Source of the DNA: Entonaema liquescens
Lineage: Eukaryota > Ascomycota > Sordariomycetes > Xylariales > Xylariaceae
Length of the DNA stretch: 64,000 bases
Assembly: GCA_902805475.1 (NCBI GenBank)
Contig: CADCSX010000005.1
Span: 2,119,501 to 2,183,500, forward strand
Reading direction: 5' to 3'
How positions within the stretch are numbered: position 1 is the first letter of the stretch; each line of letters opens with the position of its first letter. The notes beneath the pieces are model-generated. The model was given only the letters and a program-made list of their open reading frames with translations. It made no database searches and was not told the DNA's origin. Of this stretch, positions 12,015 through 22,715 are shown piece by piece. Both the position numbers and the translations under genes were made by a program.

Positions 12015-13667
12015 AGTTTGAAAATTAGAGGTTCCCCCTCTTCTTAGAAGAGAAAAGTTCCTAATTCCTAAGGTTCTATTTCTTTAAACGGTGAAGCAGT
12101 TGCGTAAAAGGTAATTGATTTTATAGTTGCCTAATTCTGCGCCGGCGCAAACTGTAAATGGATGTAAGTGGATGTAAGTGAACGGGGCGGACGGGGAATA
12201 TATGGGGACAAGCCGAGTGGAATCGCCGCGAAAATCAAACCAATTAAGTTAGTTTCTTTTTTCTTATATTTGCCCGACTTTTACAATTTTCATGTGAATG
12301 TAGGAAATATACGAGAGTATACAATATATATAAATATGGGGGAATATTTAATGTTGTAAAACTTGGTAGTCCTAGTTTCAGGCGACTATATTATAATCAT
12401 ACCTGACTTGAACTGACCCGACTTGACAGCGATCAACAGAATGGAGGCGCAGTAACGGATTGCGCGGCTAGCCGAAACGGATAGAACTTAACCAGGCAGG
12501 CTATGTGACAGATGCGACAGATATGTGACCTTTTAGTAGGATTCATAAATGAGACACTCAGGGATGGGTTATGTAATTGATGCCAATGAAGAGACGGAAA
12601 AGAAAATAGGTGGTTAGATTAATCTCTTTGGATGTTTTGGTAGTATGTAGTATGGTTAGTATGGTAACTTGGTAAGTCATTTGAGGTTGAAGCTCACCGT
12701 CAAGGTACCTATTCACATGTGGCAAGATACCTACCTAGACAGGTAGGTAACCGCTAGCGCTAGCGTGACGATAAAGGGGTACTGATTAGGTACTGGAGCA
12801 TATCTGCAAATCTCTAAATATGTCAGTCATATTTACCCCGCATCACATACAACTTCAACACTTCGACTTGTACTCATCTTGTATCTTATCAGGTACTTAG
12901 ATATGTAGTCTCATAGGTAGAATACGATAGTGCAAGCCTTGTCTTAGACGTGCACATTAGATATCAATTGAAAAATGAACAGCTTGTATTGAATATGATA
13001 TGCATATATAATGTATGGTTCAAATGCGATGGATATTATTATTTTACTTTGATGCTGTCATATAAAAGGATTCTACTATGTAATTGCTGTAATGTAGTTT
13101 CCTGTAGGGCATGCATGTTACGTGCAGACTTTGACAGCTAGCCCTAGGAATGAATGGCTGGCACAAATGCACCCAAACGAGCTCAAGACTGGGGTAGGGA
13201 TAGTTGGATAGCTGAGCGGCTGGATAGATTAGATACTAAAACTGCCGCCGTTGCCGTGTTAACGGCCAGCTCCCCACTTAAACACTGGACAACCCTTGTA
13301 ACCAACACTTATCGCATTCAAGAATCACTGATCCGAAAAAGAAACACCAGCTTTACATTTTGCTGCTTTACTTTCTTTCTTTCTTTCTTTTTTTTCTGAG
13401 TTTTCCGAGGCCAAGAGATCGTTGAATTGTGATGCCCCTAATTATTCTCTTCGTCCTTTTGTATTAACATTCTACCGTCGTCGCAAACAAGAAACAACTT
13501 GGGTGTATTTTTTTTATTTTCCCTCTTGGCCTCAACTCTGAAATCCTTGTTATATCGCATCTTGTCGTATCGCATACGGCATATTCTAATCGAATCGAAA
13601 TTAGCCTCGTCATCTTATCTTACCGAAAGCCACTACCGCCACCAGAACTGCAGGCAATCCTTAAAAA
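12015..13667. other. Intergenic between divergent genes
   Basis: A 1.65-kb shared upstream region of GGPP synthase (minus) and Cdc14 (plus). It contains two adjacent palindromes near 12.73-12.77 kb and pyrimidine-rich tracts at 13370-13400 and 13505-13525. Short open frames are present but none looks conserved. Confidence 0.5.
12728..12765. repeat. Two adjacent palindromes
   Basis: TACCTACCT at 12728-12736 is the reverse complement of AGGTAGGTA at 12741-12749, with a 4-base loop. Immediately after, 12752-12765 is a perfect 14-bp palindrome, CGCTAGCGCTAGCG. They lie in the upstream region shared by two divergent genes. They could be cruciform-forming or protein-binding sites; no function is shown. 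Confidence 0.6.
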
Positions 13668-14624
13668 ATGGAGAACCTACTCTCCCTCGCGTTCGATAAT
13701 CTCTCTTCTTACGACGGCACCAAGATACGCAAGGGTCTACGTCAGGTCGAGGGTCTACTAGCCAATATCTGCTTGTCGCGGTCGCAGGGTAAAGAACGCC
13801 GCGGTTCTGTTGTGCAGCAAGATGATCAGGAGCCCCTACCACCGAAAACCCTTGACGAGATCACAGATGATCCGGCTTTTTATGAGTTCTTCAAGTTGCA
13901 GGAGGGATTTGAATGGAACGTCGCTATGCGCCTGGTCAATACCCTCGACCGCCTCTTAGCCAAGGGTGGTGATGGCTCTAATGACCTCTTAATCTTAAGC
14001 GCTTTGGACTTAGTTCAAGGTGTTATGCTACTACATCCTCCAAGCAAGGCCCTATTCTCACGCGAGATGCATATGAATGCATGTCTACCCTTACTCTACC
14101 TAGTTGTCTATATAACTAACCTAACCCCCCACCCGTAGCTTCTCCTCGACCTCCTCGAGCCAGACTTCTGCCCAGCAATTCAATCCGCGACCGTCGTAAC
14201 CCTAGTCACTGCACTCATCGATGCGCCACGCAATACCCGTACCTTCGAAGCTCTCGACGGCCTACTAACAATAACTTCACTATTCCGCAACCGATGCACG
14301 AGCCGCGACGTCAAACTCAAACTCGTCGAGTTCCTGTACTTCTACCTCATGCCCGAAGTCCCCTCCATCCCCAGCGCCCGTGCCACCCAGGACCCCGCCG
14401 TCCCACCGCTGCTCCAGCGTAGCCCTAGTAAGCTTGCTAAGGCTTTTGCATTTACAGGTGCGGCAAAGGGGGCGGCAGACGGCGCGCGGCCGAGGTCGGC
14501 AGGGGATGGCGAAACGAGAACCCAGGAGGAAAAGCAGGCTTTGCTTGGTCGTCATCTAAGCAGCGTGCAAGAGCTGGTTGAGGACCTACGGCAGAACACG
14601 CCATTTGGGGGCGTCGTGGTCTAA
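13668..14624 (+). CDS. cdc14: Cdc14/Sid1-associated septation protein (SIN pathway)
   Basis: The product is a 298-residue protein of the fission-yeast Cdc14 family (not the Cdc14 phosphatase). It partners the Sid1 kinase in the septation initiation network at the spindle pole body. Exon 1 is 13668-14078 (ends SREMHMN) and exon 2 is 14139-14624 (starts LLLDLLEPDFCPAIQSA). The joined sequence runs through the conserved block NTRTFEALDGLLTITSLF and VKLKLVEFLYFYLMPE. The intron, 14079-14138, must begin with GC (GCATGT) to keep this frame. It has an ACTAAC branch-like site and ends in TAG, which would be an in-frame stop if unspliced. The C-terminal 90 residues are poorly conserved in general. Confidence 0.9.
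14079..14138 (+). other. GC-AG intron in cdc14
   Basis: The 60-bp intron starts GCATGT and ends CCCGTAG. The nearby GT donors (14083, 14103, 14106) either break the reading frame or leave an intron of about 33 bp. The GC donor joins MHMN to LLLDLLEP exactly as expected for the family. Confidence 0.8.
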
Positions 14625-14978
14625 CGTAAGACTCGGGGTCTGAGGCGAGGCCAAGCAATCAATCTCTTACTATTACGTTGTAAAGCGTTTCATTTCCTGG
14701 GAGTTAAGGTGTGGTCTACTTGGTTGAAATGATCCCTTGGCTTTATGCTTCTTTTTGCCGGGAAAATGTAGCCGGGACGGTGGAATATGTTAAGGAGTAA
14801 TGTCTGTTACAGTCGCACAGTGTTTACGCTCGGCGTTGGGGGGTATAGGCAAAGCAAGGCGAGGCGTTTGTCAGTAAGACCGAAGGGTCTCCAGTCGTAT
14901 TCATTCAGATTAACTTCATATATGCTCGTTACAGTTAGGATTAGGGTAATATACCAAAAGTCCATCATACGTAGATGC
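14625..14978. other. Short convergent intergenic stretch
   Basis: This is the 3' flank of cdc14 and of the cysteine-rich membrane protein. Nothing else is recognisable. Confidence 0.5.
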
Positions 14979-16448
14979 TCATTCATGCTCACTCTTTTCT
15001 ACCTTCTGGTTAGGAACCGGCGAAGGGAGCTTTCCGACTCTGTGCCATTCTGCTTCTTCGAAAGTCATCGGTACTGGTGATGTCACGGGACTCCCGTATA
15101 ATTCATACGTCTCCTGTTTCTCTTCTTTAGCCGCCGCGGCGCCACCGGCACCAGTAGCATGTTCTGATATACTGGATCCGTTATCACCCATCTCCGCCCT
15201 CGTTTCCCTCGTTTCCCCCATGTCAATTCGCCCACCCATCTCGACCGGCCGGACGATATCTCCTGGGGCATCCGGGTAGCCATTAGCTCTCGCAGCGTGT
15301 TCGGAGAACCCGGGACTCGACCTGGACTCGATGCCGTAAGCCCTACTAGGAGTACTATTATCCTCGCGATCCGTATAAGGACCAGGAACGGCATCAGGCC
15401 CATAGTAATCATACACGAGCCCGTCCTCATGCAGTCGCGGCCTCATACCAACCCTACTCGAGGGGCTCGTCGCATCCGTCATCGTGCCGGCGGGGATAAA
15501 CGGCCCCGCCAGATCCGGCTCGTCCAGCCCGGACCCCACTAGCGTTCCCCCGTCGCGCCGCGACCTCGCCTCGCGCCGGCGGTGGATCCAGAACCACGTC
15601 ACGCCCGCGATGACCAGCGACGCGCCGACGGCGACGCCCACGCCGATCCCGACCCGCGCGCCCTCCGGCAGCCCCGCGTTGCTGACGACCGTCAGGTTGG
15701 CCGCGCACAGCTGCGTCGTCGACGTCGCGGACACCAGGCTCGACGTGCACGTGCTGCCGACGTCGCAGCACCCGCCGCCTGTGGGACAGTCGATGCACCC
15801 CGATGCGGCGGGTGTGGTCTGCGACTTCGTCGATGTGGGTGGGTATAAGCACGCGTGGCTAGAGCCACAACTCGCGCCGAACGGGCAGCACTGGCCGCCA
15901 AAACTCGGCTGGCACAGGAAGAGCGTGCTGGTGCATGCCCGGCCGCAGCAAGCTGGTGTCGGGGTAGTCGTCACCAAGACTTCTATGGAAGGCGATGTTC
16001 CAAGCGTGATACTCGTGGTCGCGGTGCCGTTGCAGAAGCGTTCGGTTTCGGCACACGGCGACCCGCACGAGAGGCCTAGGCCGCAGCACCGCGGTACCCA
16101 GTTCGCGTCTAGGAAGCAGTAGTGGTCGTTGTCACAGCACGCCATGGAGCCTAGGGTCCCGAGGTCTAGGCAGCTGTGTTCGCCTACCTTGCATTGGGCA
16201 ACCTGTTCCTGGCGCTTGGATTTGCCGGGATAGAGAGGCACCGCGGGGATCGCGGGCGTGCCGTCTAGGAACTGGCGGGGCCCGAAACCAGGGTTATACA
16301 TGCTGGTGGATTGGGGGAAGAGAGCCGCATGGTCTAGTAGGCCTATGTTCCCGTACGCCGCCGCACTAACGGTAGTGGCGAGGGCCGCGATGAGCAGCAT
16401 TGCGGCGGCGGCGGCGGTAGGAGTAGAATGCAGATTAGTAGTTGCCAT
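14979..16448 (-). CDS. Cysteine-rich single-pass membrane protein
   Basis: The product is 489 residues with no intron. An alanine- and leucine-rich signal peptide covers about 1-31. A dibasic KR at 78-79, possibly a Kex2 site, precedes a cysteine-rich ectodomain from about 86 to 248. This has many CC pairs (CCDNDHYC, CCGLGLSC, CCGRAC, CCPFGASC, CCDVGSTC) and Ser/Thr-rich linkers likely to be O-glycosylated. One membrane segment lies at about 266-288, followed by the basic stop-transfer IHRRREARSRR and a 200-residue cytoplasmic tail with acidic and Gly/Ala-rich stretches. This is the layout of fungal surface sensors or wall-associated proteins, but it has no WSC domain that I can recognise and the function is unknown. 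The gene is GC-rich. Confidence 0.8.
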   Translation of the reverse strand: MATTNLHSTPTAAAAAMLLIAALATTVSAAAYGNIGLLDHAALFPQSTSMYNPGFGPRQFLDGTPAIPAVPLYPGKSKRQEQVAQCKVGEHSCLDLGTLGSMACCDNDHYCFLDANWVPRCCGLGLSCGSPCAETERFCNGTATTSITLGTSPSIEVLVTTTPTPACCGRACTSTLFLCQPSFGGQCCPFGASCGSSHACLYPPTSTKSQTTPAASGCIDCPTGGGCCDVGSTCTSSLVSATSTTQLCAANLTVVSNAGLPEGARVGIGVGVAVGASLVIAGVTWFWIHRRREARSRRDGGTLVGSGLDEPDLAGPFIPAGTMTDATSPSSRVGMRPRLHEDGLVYDYYGPDAVPGPYTDREDNSTPSRAYGIESRSSPGFSEHAARANGYPDAPGDIVRPVEMGGRIDMGETRETRAEMGDNGSSISEHATGAGGAAAAKEEKQETYELYGSPVTSPVPMTFEEAEWHRVGKLPSPVPNQKVEKSEHE

Positions 16449-17654
16449 TGTGTAAGATAGACGGCTGTCAAAGCGACAGCCAACTTTGTAGACTAATAAC
16501 CAAGCTACGCATGCAGTAGAATATGTAGGTATCTAGGATAGAAACCAAATTACACACGAGTGTGTACCAAAAAGAATCACCATCCAGAAGATTTGATGAT
16601 GATCGTGAAGAGTGGGAAGAAGTTTCATTCAGTATCTTTCACGACAATATGTAAATGGCGGACGAAAAGTCAGCAGCGACCACGACATTTTGATCTATCC
16701 GAGCTGGACCATAGAATACGAAAATCGAAGCTAGCCTACCTATCGGCGGCCTGCCCACACAGACTCTGCAGAATTCTTCTCATCTGCGCAGAAGCCCATT
16801 GGGCTAGGCGCATAGTGAGATTTGGGGGTCGGTGGCACCAACAAGCTACTATGTAGATAGTCCGTCATGTAGAGGTAACCGGTAGTGAGACAGCCTGCAG
16901 GATACGGTTACATCGCATCACAATCGGGTTAGCCAGCGACCGACGATGATGGTAGCGCCGCAAGAGTATCGACTTGGCGAACGGCGAAAACGATGGGCTC
17001 CGTAGTTGATGTTACTTGGGTGGTTAAGATAGAGCTTGGTATATGTTAGGTAGCTTTGCAATTACTGGTGGCCGTGGTTGATTAAAAAAAAACGTATGGA
17101 GATGATCTAATGCAAGGTACCGCCTCATTGGCCTTCTAGCATAATATCATCAATAGAATGTCTAGTATAGGTAGCTGAGTATGATTCAGCTTATATATTA
17201 CAGCGTGGAACTTCAACTTTGGGAAAGACTCAGAAAGATAAGCTACGGATATAACAGTAAGCATATGTCTAGGTGTTAATCAAAGTCTCATTTTCTCATT
17301 CTCTTTCCCCGCTTCAAAAGCCATGGGCGCAATCTAGCATCATCCCAGATACACACATTCATATATGCCTATGCATAGATATTCTGAGGTCACGTTACTA
17401 GGAAAAGTACGACGATGAATACAATATTATAACCCGTACTATATATATATATGTATAGCTTAGATTAAAAGGCCACCAAACTAAAGCCTTAGAATATTAA
17501 CCCAGATATCTACCCTAGGTATAGGGGGTATAAAGTATTAGTATTACAGAGAATATTTATGTAGAAGGACAGAGTAATAAGCTTAACGCCAGCGAAGCTT
17601 CCTGTTCCCCCTCACGCTTCTGTGTCGCAAGGTTAGAACACACCGAAAGCTGTG
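16449..17654. other. Intergenic
   Basis: Only short frames are present and none is conserved. The stretch 17420-17540 is A+T-rich and includes a TA-repeat run. This is the 5' region of the cysteine-rich protein and the 3' flank of the rhodopsin-like gene. Confidence 0.45.
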
Positions 17655-19086
17655 TTATACAATAGATGCATCTACATCTCGTCGTACTGTCTTGAGTTTC
17701 TCCATTTCTAGTATTACAATCGCGCGTTGGCTCTCACTGTCCACCGCCGTGGAACTCTCCCCGCCTCCGCCGTAGGCATTGTCCGTCTCATCATGCCCAC
17801 TCGCGTTTACATCCCTATTGCCGTTGCTGTTCGTCGTGCTAAAGACGTGAAACCTTTTGCACGGAAAAGGCGCGTTACGCAGAAGCGGTTGTAGCGCAGG
17901 GAAGCAGCCGCACCATAGGCCGACATGGCACTCTAAATTCGTCCAGATTCCTAGGGAGTGCATATTGGGAGTTCTGTAGGCCGAGGGACATTAGCTTTGA
18001 GGGACGAAATTATGGGATAGGGAGGGAGTGTGGCATGAGGAGAACAGGCACGACGCACATATCTTCAGAAGTAAAGTCTAGATTCGATATTATAGCTACG
18101 CGCACAGAGCCGATAGCCACTGCACATACCCCGACGCTGAGTACCAGTACAATCTGGAACATCTTCTTGGTCCACATCATCTTGGTACATATCATCCAGA
18201 TAGGTAATATCAGGAGAACGACGTCGATAAAAATGCCTACTACGCCGTGTCCTATCATCATCTTATTATTGATAGTAAGGTCGACACAATGAAGGCCTGG
18301 ATGTCTTGAAGACTTGAAGTTATCTCTATTAATATGTTAGCTTTTCACTTAGATAGGCCTCGAGGGGTTGAAATATATGACCTACATAATTCGGCTGCAC
18401 TCAGCAAGTCGGTATACGAAAGCAGCAATTGTTTGTGAGAGGATCAAAAACGCGACGGCCCACGACATTATACGCACACGTCCTGGACACCATAGCATTA
18501 GCACTGAGCAACATATCTCCGAATTGTAAACGATAGGTATACTTACTGTCTCGGAGAATTCGAGGCATAAAAGCGAGAATTGCGAACCTCACAATAGCGA
18601 CGGACCAAAAGTAAATGAGTGTCAGAACCGTTAGCAGCTAGAGACACGATCAGCATTGATGAATGTGATATTATAACCACGTATGGTAGGAAAGGCGCAC
18701 CTCGAAGAATCTAGTCCGGCCAAGCTCCGTTACGGTGTTGGATTCAATTTCGCCACCAAGGATCACACCTTATAAGCAATATTAGCATCATAATCTAGTG
18801 TCTTTTAGTCGTACGTAAAAGACATACTATAAATATCCATCCCAGATTCTGTGACGAGAAGAAGCTACTCCTATCAATCAGTACAGACATTCCTCAACGC
18901 CGCCAGTATGACAGTAGAGCTTACGTAGGCAACGCCCGCGAGTACATCGTCGAGGCCAGGCGACTTCGTGATAGATATTCGAACGTAAAGTCTAAGGGCG
19001 TACAATATAGTTGAGAACCCAATCAGCCACCCATTGATACCTATCTCTCTATCGCTGCGGGAATCTAGAAGCGGCCTAGATGCCAT
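17655..19086 (-). CDS. Rhodopsin-like (Pth11-type) integral membrane protein
   Basis: The reconstructed 339-residue seven-helix protein belongs to the fungal Fung_rhodopsin/Pth11-like family of putative G-protein-coupled receptors. Exons on the minus strand: 19086-18925, 18864-18828, 18768-18701, 18637-18547, 18482-18386, 18304-18059, 17973-17655. All six introns (59-85 bp) start GT, end AG and keep phase. Landmarks are WLIGFSTILYALRLYVR (helix 1), FWSVAIVRFAILAFMPRIL, MSWAVAFLILSQTIAAFVYR, GIFIDVVLLILPIWMI and LGIWTNLECHVGLWCGCFP (helix 7). The cytoplasmic tail is Gly/Ser-rich. The loop between helices 4 and 5 (AECSRIIHPGLHC) is short for the family, so intron 5 may use another acceptor. The gene is divergent to the tyrosinase. 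The ligand is unknown. Confidence 0.78.
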
Positions 19087-20242
19087 CTCGAGCTAAAAGT
19101 GTGATGAGTGTCCTTTCCCCAGAGCCACCAACAATAAGCGCGGCTTCGACTCGAAGCCTAAGAAGCAACTTTACTGTATATATATGCTTAGACTTAAGCA
19201 CGACGTTCGTTCACCTCGCCGGATTAGCTGACGAAGTTTGCACTACGCCTAGGCTAGTTATGGCTAGGTACAGCCCATCACTGGATGGAATATCCCAGGG
19301 AGTCAACTGAGAATTTCTTGCTTTTGCAGCTGCTATTTCCCGACTACTAGCTACGTTTTGGTTTGTCAGCGATAGTGACGTGCCTGGGAGAATTGAACCA
19401 CCGTCTTGGACCCTGTTTGTGGGTGTTTGTATGTGGAGCACCGCGCGATACACTGAGCCTCGGGTCGGCGTGCTGTTCTCGTGGCAGGCGAATCGAGGAC
19501 CCTAACATCACGAAGGGAGAGTTCTACTTATTGCAAGGGGGGCGTATGTGTTAGTTGAGGTTAGTCCATTTATCACCAACAACAACCTCTGGAGAGCCTC
19601 GTAGTGCTGTCTTTCGGGTTTTCCTGACCCGAAACCTCAACCTTTATAGGCTCTGAAGTATATCTATATTTTGATGTCATCTACTCGTGTTATAGGTCCT
19701 CGACTTATTAGTTTATAGGTCGAAACATTGGTGTGGGTTTGGATATCAGAGTCCCTAGTAGAAAACTGACATGTGCCGCGTCCGCAGGTGGAGATTGCTA
19801 TGACTAGTCGTTGAAGGAAACGGTCCGTCGGGCTTGTTACCTCGGCCATAGATGTCAGAGCGAACGTTGGGGCATGAGTTACTAGTCGGAAAGGGTGTCT
19901 TCGCTTCCCCGCTGAGGCACTCATTTCCAACTCTAGGTGAGTTCACGCTATGGAAATACGGGAGACCCCAGGGCCTTGTCCGTAGAGCCGTATTTTGCTT
20001 ATTCGAACCAGCGTTTGAGATTGTTCGCTCGGACATCCCTTGCGTTACGATGTAGATACCATTTTAATCTAGAATTTAGGACAAGCAGGCCCCTAGAAAG
20101 TTAATGCAGAGCCACGCGCCCTCACGAGGTAGTATTTGTGGTCTAATACGGTGTCGTGGTTTATATAGAGTGGCTTGTCTCTAATTCCCAAGATATCGGG
20201 TGCCCAATATTCCCAGATTGTGCACCTGCCGATCGTAACGCC
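19087..20242. other. Shared upstream region of receptor and tyrosinase genes
   Basis: This 1.16-kb divergent promoter region has short open frames on both strands, none conserved. If the receptor and tyrosinase are co-regulated, the sites would be here; I saw no clear repeated motif. Confidence 0.4.
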
Positions 20243-21855
20243 ATGCAGGCCCTCAGTTCATCCGTTTCTATCCTTTTCATGATCATAAATATTGTGTCAG
20301 GTCAGATGTCATCGAGACGATCTGAAGAATCATGCGAGACATATTATGTTCGGAATGAATGGTCTGTATAATCGTCCCTTGTTTTGGCTAATTGTGGCAT
20401 GACGAACAAGCTGGTAGACTACTGGCTAACTTGGATGGTAATCAAAAGGAGAGAATTATCGAAAGAGCAACGACTAGACTTCCTATCAGCTGTAAGATGT
20501 CTTCAGTCTAAACCAGGGGAAACATCTGGCACATTCTCGGGGGTCCAGTCCCGGTACGATGACTTCGTGGCGTTACATATTAGTCAAGCAGACTACATTC
20601 ATTGGGTTGTGAGTCCTTGTGTAGGTTGCCATGCTTGAAGGTAGATATTGATAGACTTCAAGGGACATTTCCTACCGTAAGACCTGCCGCCTTACTATGA
20701 TAACTCTTACGTGTAGGTAGTTAATACAAGCAGATGGCACCGATCCCTTTTATGGCTATTTGAACAGGTCCTTCGAAACGAATGTTCATATGAGGGCACC
20801 ATACCGTGGGTATTCCCTTACCAGGAACGTAGAAAACGAACTTATTAACCTGTGAAGATATTGGGGTCTGTGTTGTAAATCTTCGTCGCAGAGAAAGAGG
20901 TACGGCTGACGAATAGGGGTGATAGACTGGACACAAGACGCCGTTGACGAGGCTTCGCTCCTGGACTCGCCGGTTTTCGACTCCGAATCCGGGTTTGGAG
21001 GTAAAATAGATTATTGAGATCCTCTGGAGAGGATAGACTAAACAGCTATAAGGTAACGGCGATTACATCGAGGACGTTACCACCTTTCCGGACGAATGGG
21101 TAACAGACATAGACATACCTGGAAGATCAGGAGGCGGTGAGTTGCTTCGTATTCTTTCATAAATGCTTCTTCGTAGCAGTCAATTTAACGGAGACTAATC
21201 CAAGGATGCCTTACGAATGGGCCATTTGCTGAAACCAACGCGTCGATGGGGCCTGGAAAGCATACCGAATACACCCCTCGTTGTATTCGACGAGATTTTA
21301 GTCCTTGGCTGATGTTACGAACACTAAATACCGATACGATCAATTTCGTTTTGAACGCGAGTAGCTATTTCGAATTCGAGCACCGAATGGAGGGTCTTGC
21401 CCTCGAGGTTTCAGGGGTATCAGTCCACGGTGGTGGACACCTGGGCATTGGGGGCATGCTTGGCGACGTAAGAAAGCCACAATTAATAAATCTCTTCGTA
21501 TGGCTTATCGTATAATATCTAGATGGCGAATACTTGGTCTTCGACGGTTGACCCTATCTTTTGGGTTCACCATTGCGCTATAGATCGTCTGTGGGATATA
21601 TGGCAGCGAAGCGGTACGCACTGCCCGAACCAAACTGTCAAGTCGCTAACTTGAGGAACAGACTGGGAAAGCAGAAAGTCGGACATGGGAGGGCCTGATA
21701 CACAGTGGGCATATCCTTATAACTATTTTGGCGACAAGCCTTACAAGAATGTCACCTTGGACTTTGTTATGAATCTCGGCGAGATAGGAGGAATGGTGAA
21801 TATTAGCGAAGTTATGGATGTGCAGGCAAGCCCCTCGTGCCTTGCGTACTCGTGA
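20243..21855 (+). CDS. Tyrosinase-family copper oxidase
   Basis: The reconstructed 360-residue type-3 copper enzyme oxidises phenols such as tyrosine residues or melanin precursors. Exons: 20243-20361, 20449-20608, 20717-20805, 20858-20865 (8 nt), 20926-21000, 21053-21136, 21205-21467, 21523-21613, 21662-21855. All eight introns (48-108 bp) are GT-AG and phase-consistent. Residues 1-20 look like a signal peptide. CuA ligands are H83, H91 and H101 (WHR); CuB ligands are H253 and H257 (HGGGH) and H282 (DPIFWVHH). PYWDW at 123-127 is assembled across the 8-nt exon. The compact layout resembles secreted tyrosinases of fungal RiPP loci (UstQ type), but no precursor peptide or DUF3328 gene was seen nearby. 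The short spacing between H91 and H101 depends on the choice of donor at 20609. Confidence 0.85.
20858..20865 (+). other. 8-nt microexon of the tyrosinase gene
   Basis: The exon ATATTGGG is flanked by a GTGGGT...GAAG intron (20806-20857, 52 bp) and a GTCTGT...ATAG intron (20866-20925, 60 bp). Its inclusion gives I-P-Y-W-D-W-T in frame. Omitting it removes the invariant Tyr-Trp and breaks the frame. Confidence 0.75.
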
Positions 21856-22058
21856 GCAAAAGGAATTGGCGACTGAAAATAAGATGAGATGAACTTTCCC
21901 GTGGTTACTCTTATGTTTGCGTCGAGTTCTCATACGAAGGGGAAGAAAAATTGAACTTGGTTAGCAAGGGCATCTCTGACATAGGGTTTGCAATTGCTGT
22001 CTGAGAAAGCTATATGCAGACTATATAGGTAATAGTAATAGCGAGAAGGAAGGAAGTG

Positions 22059-22715
22059 TTAAGGGGCCGGTAAGCCGCTAGAGAAGGCTTGTTCCTCGTC
22101 CCACCACTTGAGGAATTCCTTCATCTTTTCGGTTTTTGCTCTAGCAAGCTCTCGTCCTACGTCCGTCTTCATCATGCTCTCGAGTTTTAGTAGCTTGTCA
22201 TGGAAATGCTGGATCGAATCTGCCATAGACGCTTTTGTCCGTGCACCGGTAAATGTAAAGACTCTCCCGATCCCGATCGCTCCAATGGCATCGAGTCGGT
22301 CAGCATCCTGGACTACAGCCAATTCAGGGTGAGACTTGATGAGGTCCTGGACTCGGGCTGGATCCTTGATCTCGCTCGAATAACTAACGCCTAAGCAGAC
22401 TGTTTGAACCCGCTTTGCAACTTCCTCTGCTGCACCTAAAGATCGAAGGAGCTCGTATACCAGGGTTGAAGCATCTTCGCTCGGCTGTAGATATTTCTTG
22501 TCTCCTACATCATGCAGAAGGGCGCTTAAGACAACAACCTGCGGATCCCGCGTAGTTATGTCAGGGGAGTGATCATGGATGTATTTGGCAAGTCCTACAA
22601 CACGCTCAATGTGGTTGAAGTCATGAGAGCCGTCGTAATTCGACATATACGACCGGACATACTCCGTGACCGAGCCGACGAGGCTTTCTTCTACGGAATA
22701 TCCCGTTGAAGACAT
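22059..22715 (-). CDS. HD-domain metal-dependent phosphohydrolase
   Basis: This 218-residue protein, with no intron, carries the HD superfamily motif: HDFNHIERV at 31-39, LLHDVGD at 67-72 and QDADRLDAIGAIG at 136-148. These supply the usual H...HD...D metal ligands. The length and order match the small YedJ/YpgQ-like group (HD hydrolases of uncertain, possibly nucleotide, substrate) found in bacteria and fungi. The ATG at 22715 gives the family's normal short lead of about 30 residues. It stands alone; it lies tail-to-tail with the tyrosinase gene about 200 bp away. The substrate cannot be inferred. Confidence 0.88.
   Translation of the reverse strand: MSSTGYSVEESLVGSVTEYVRSYMSNYDGSHDFNHIERVVGLAKYIHDHSPDITTRDPQVVVLSALLHDVGDKKYLQPSEDASTLVYELLRSLGAAEEVAKRVQTVCLGVSYSSEIKDPARVQDLIKSHPELAVVQDADRLDAIGAIGIGRVFTFTGARTKASMADSIQHFHDKLLKLESMMKTDVGRELARAKTEKMKEFLKWWDEEQAFSSGLPAP

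Noticed and set aside
20806..20856. Reading straight through IPWVFPYQERRKRTY in the tyrosinase, implying a pseudogene
   Set aside because: Splicing with the 8-nt exon restores PYWDW and all downstream exons are intact.
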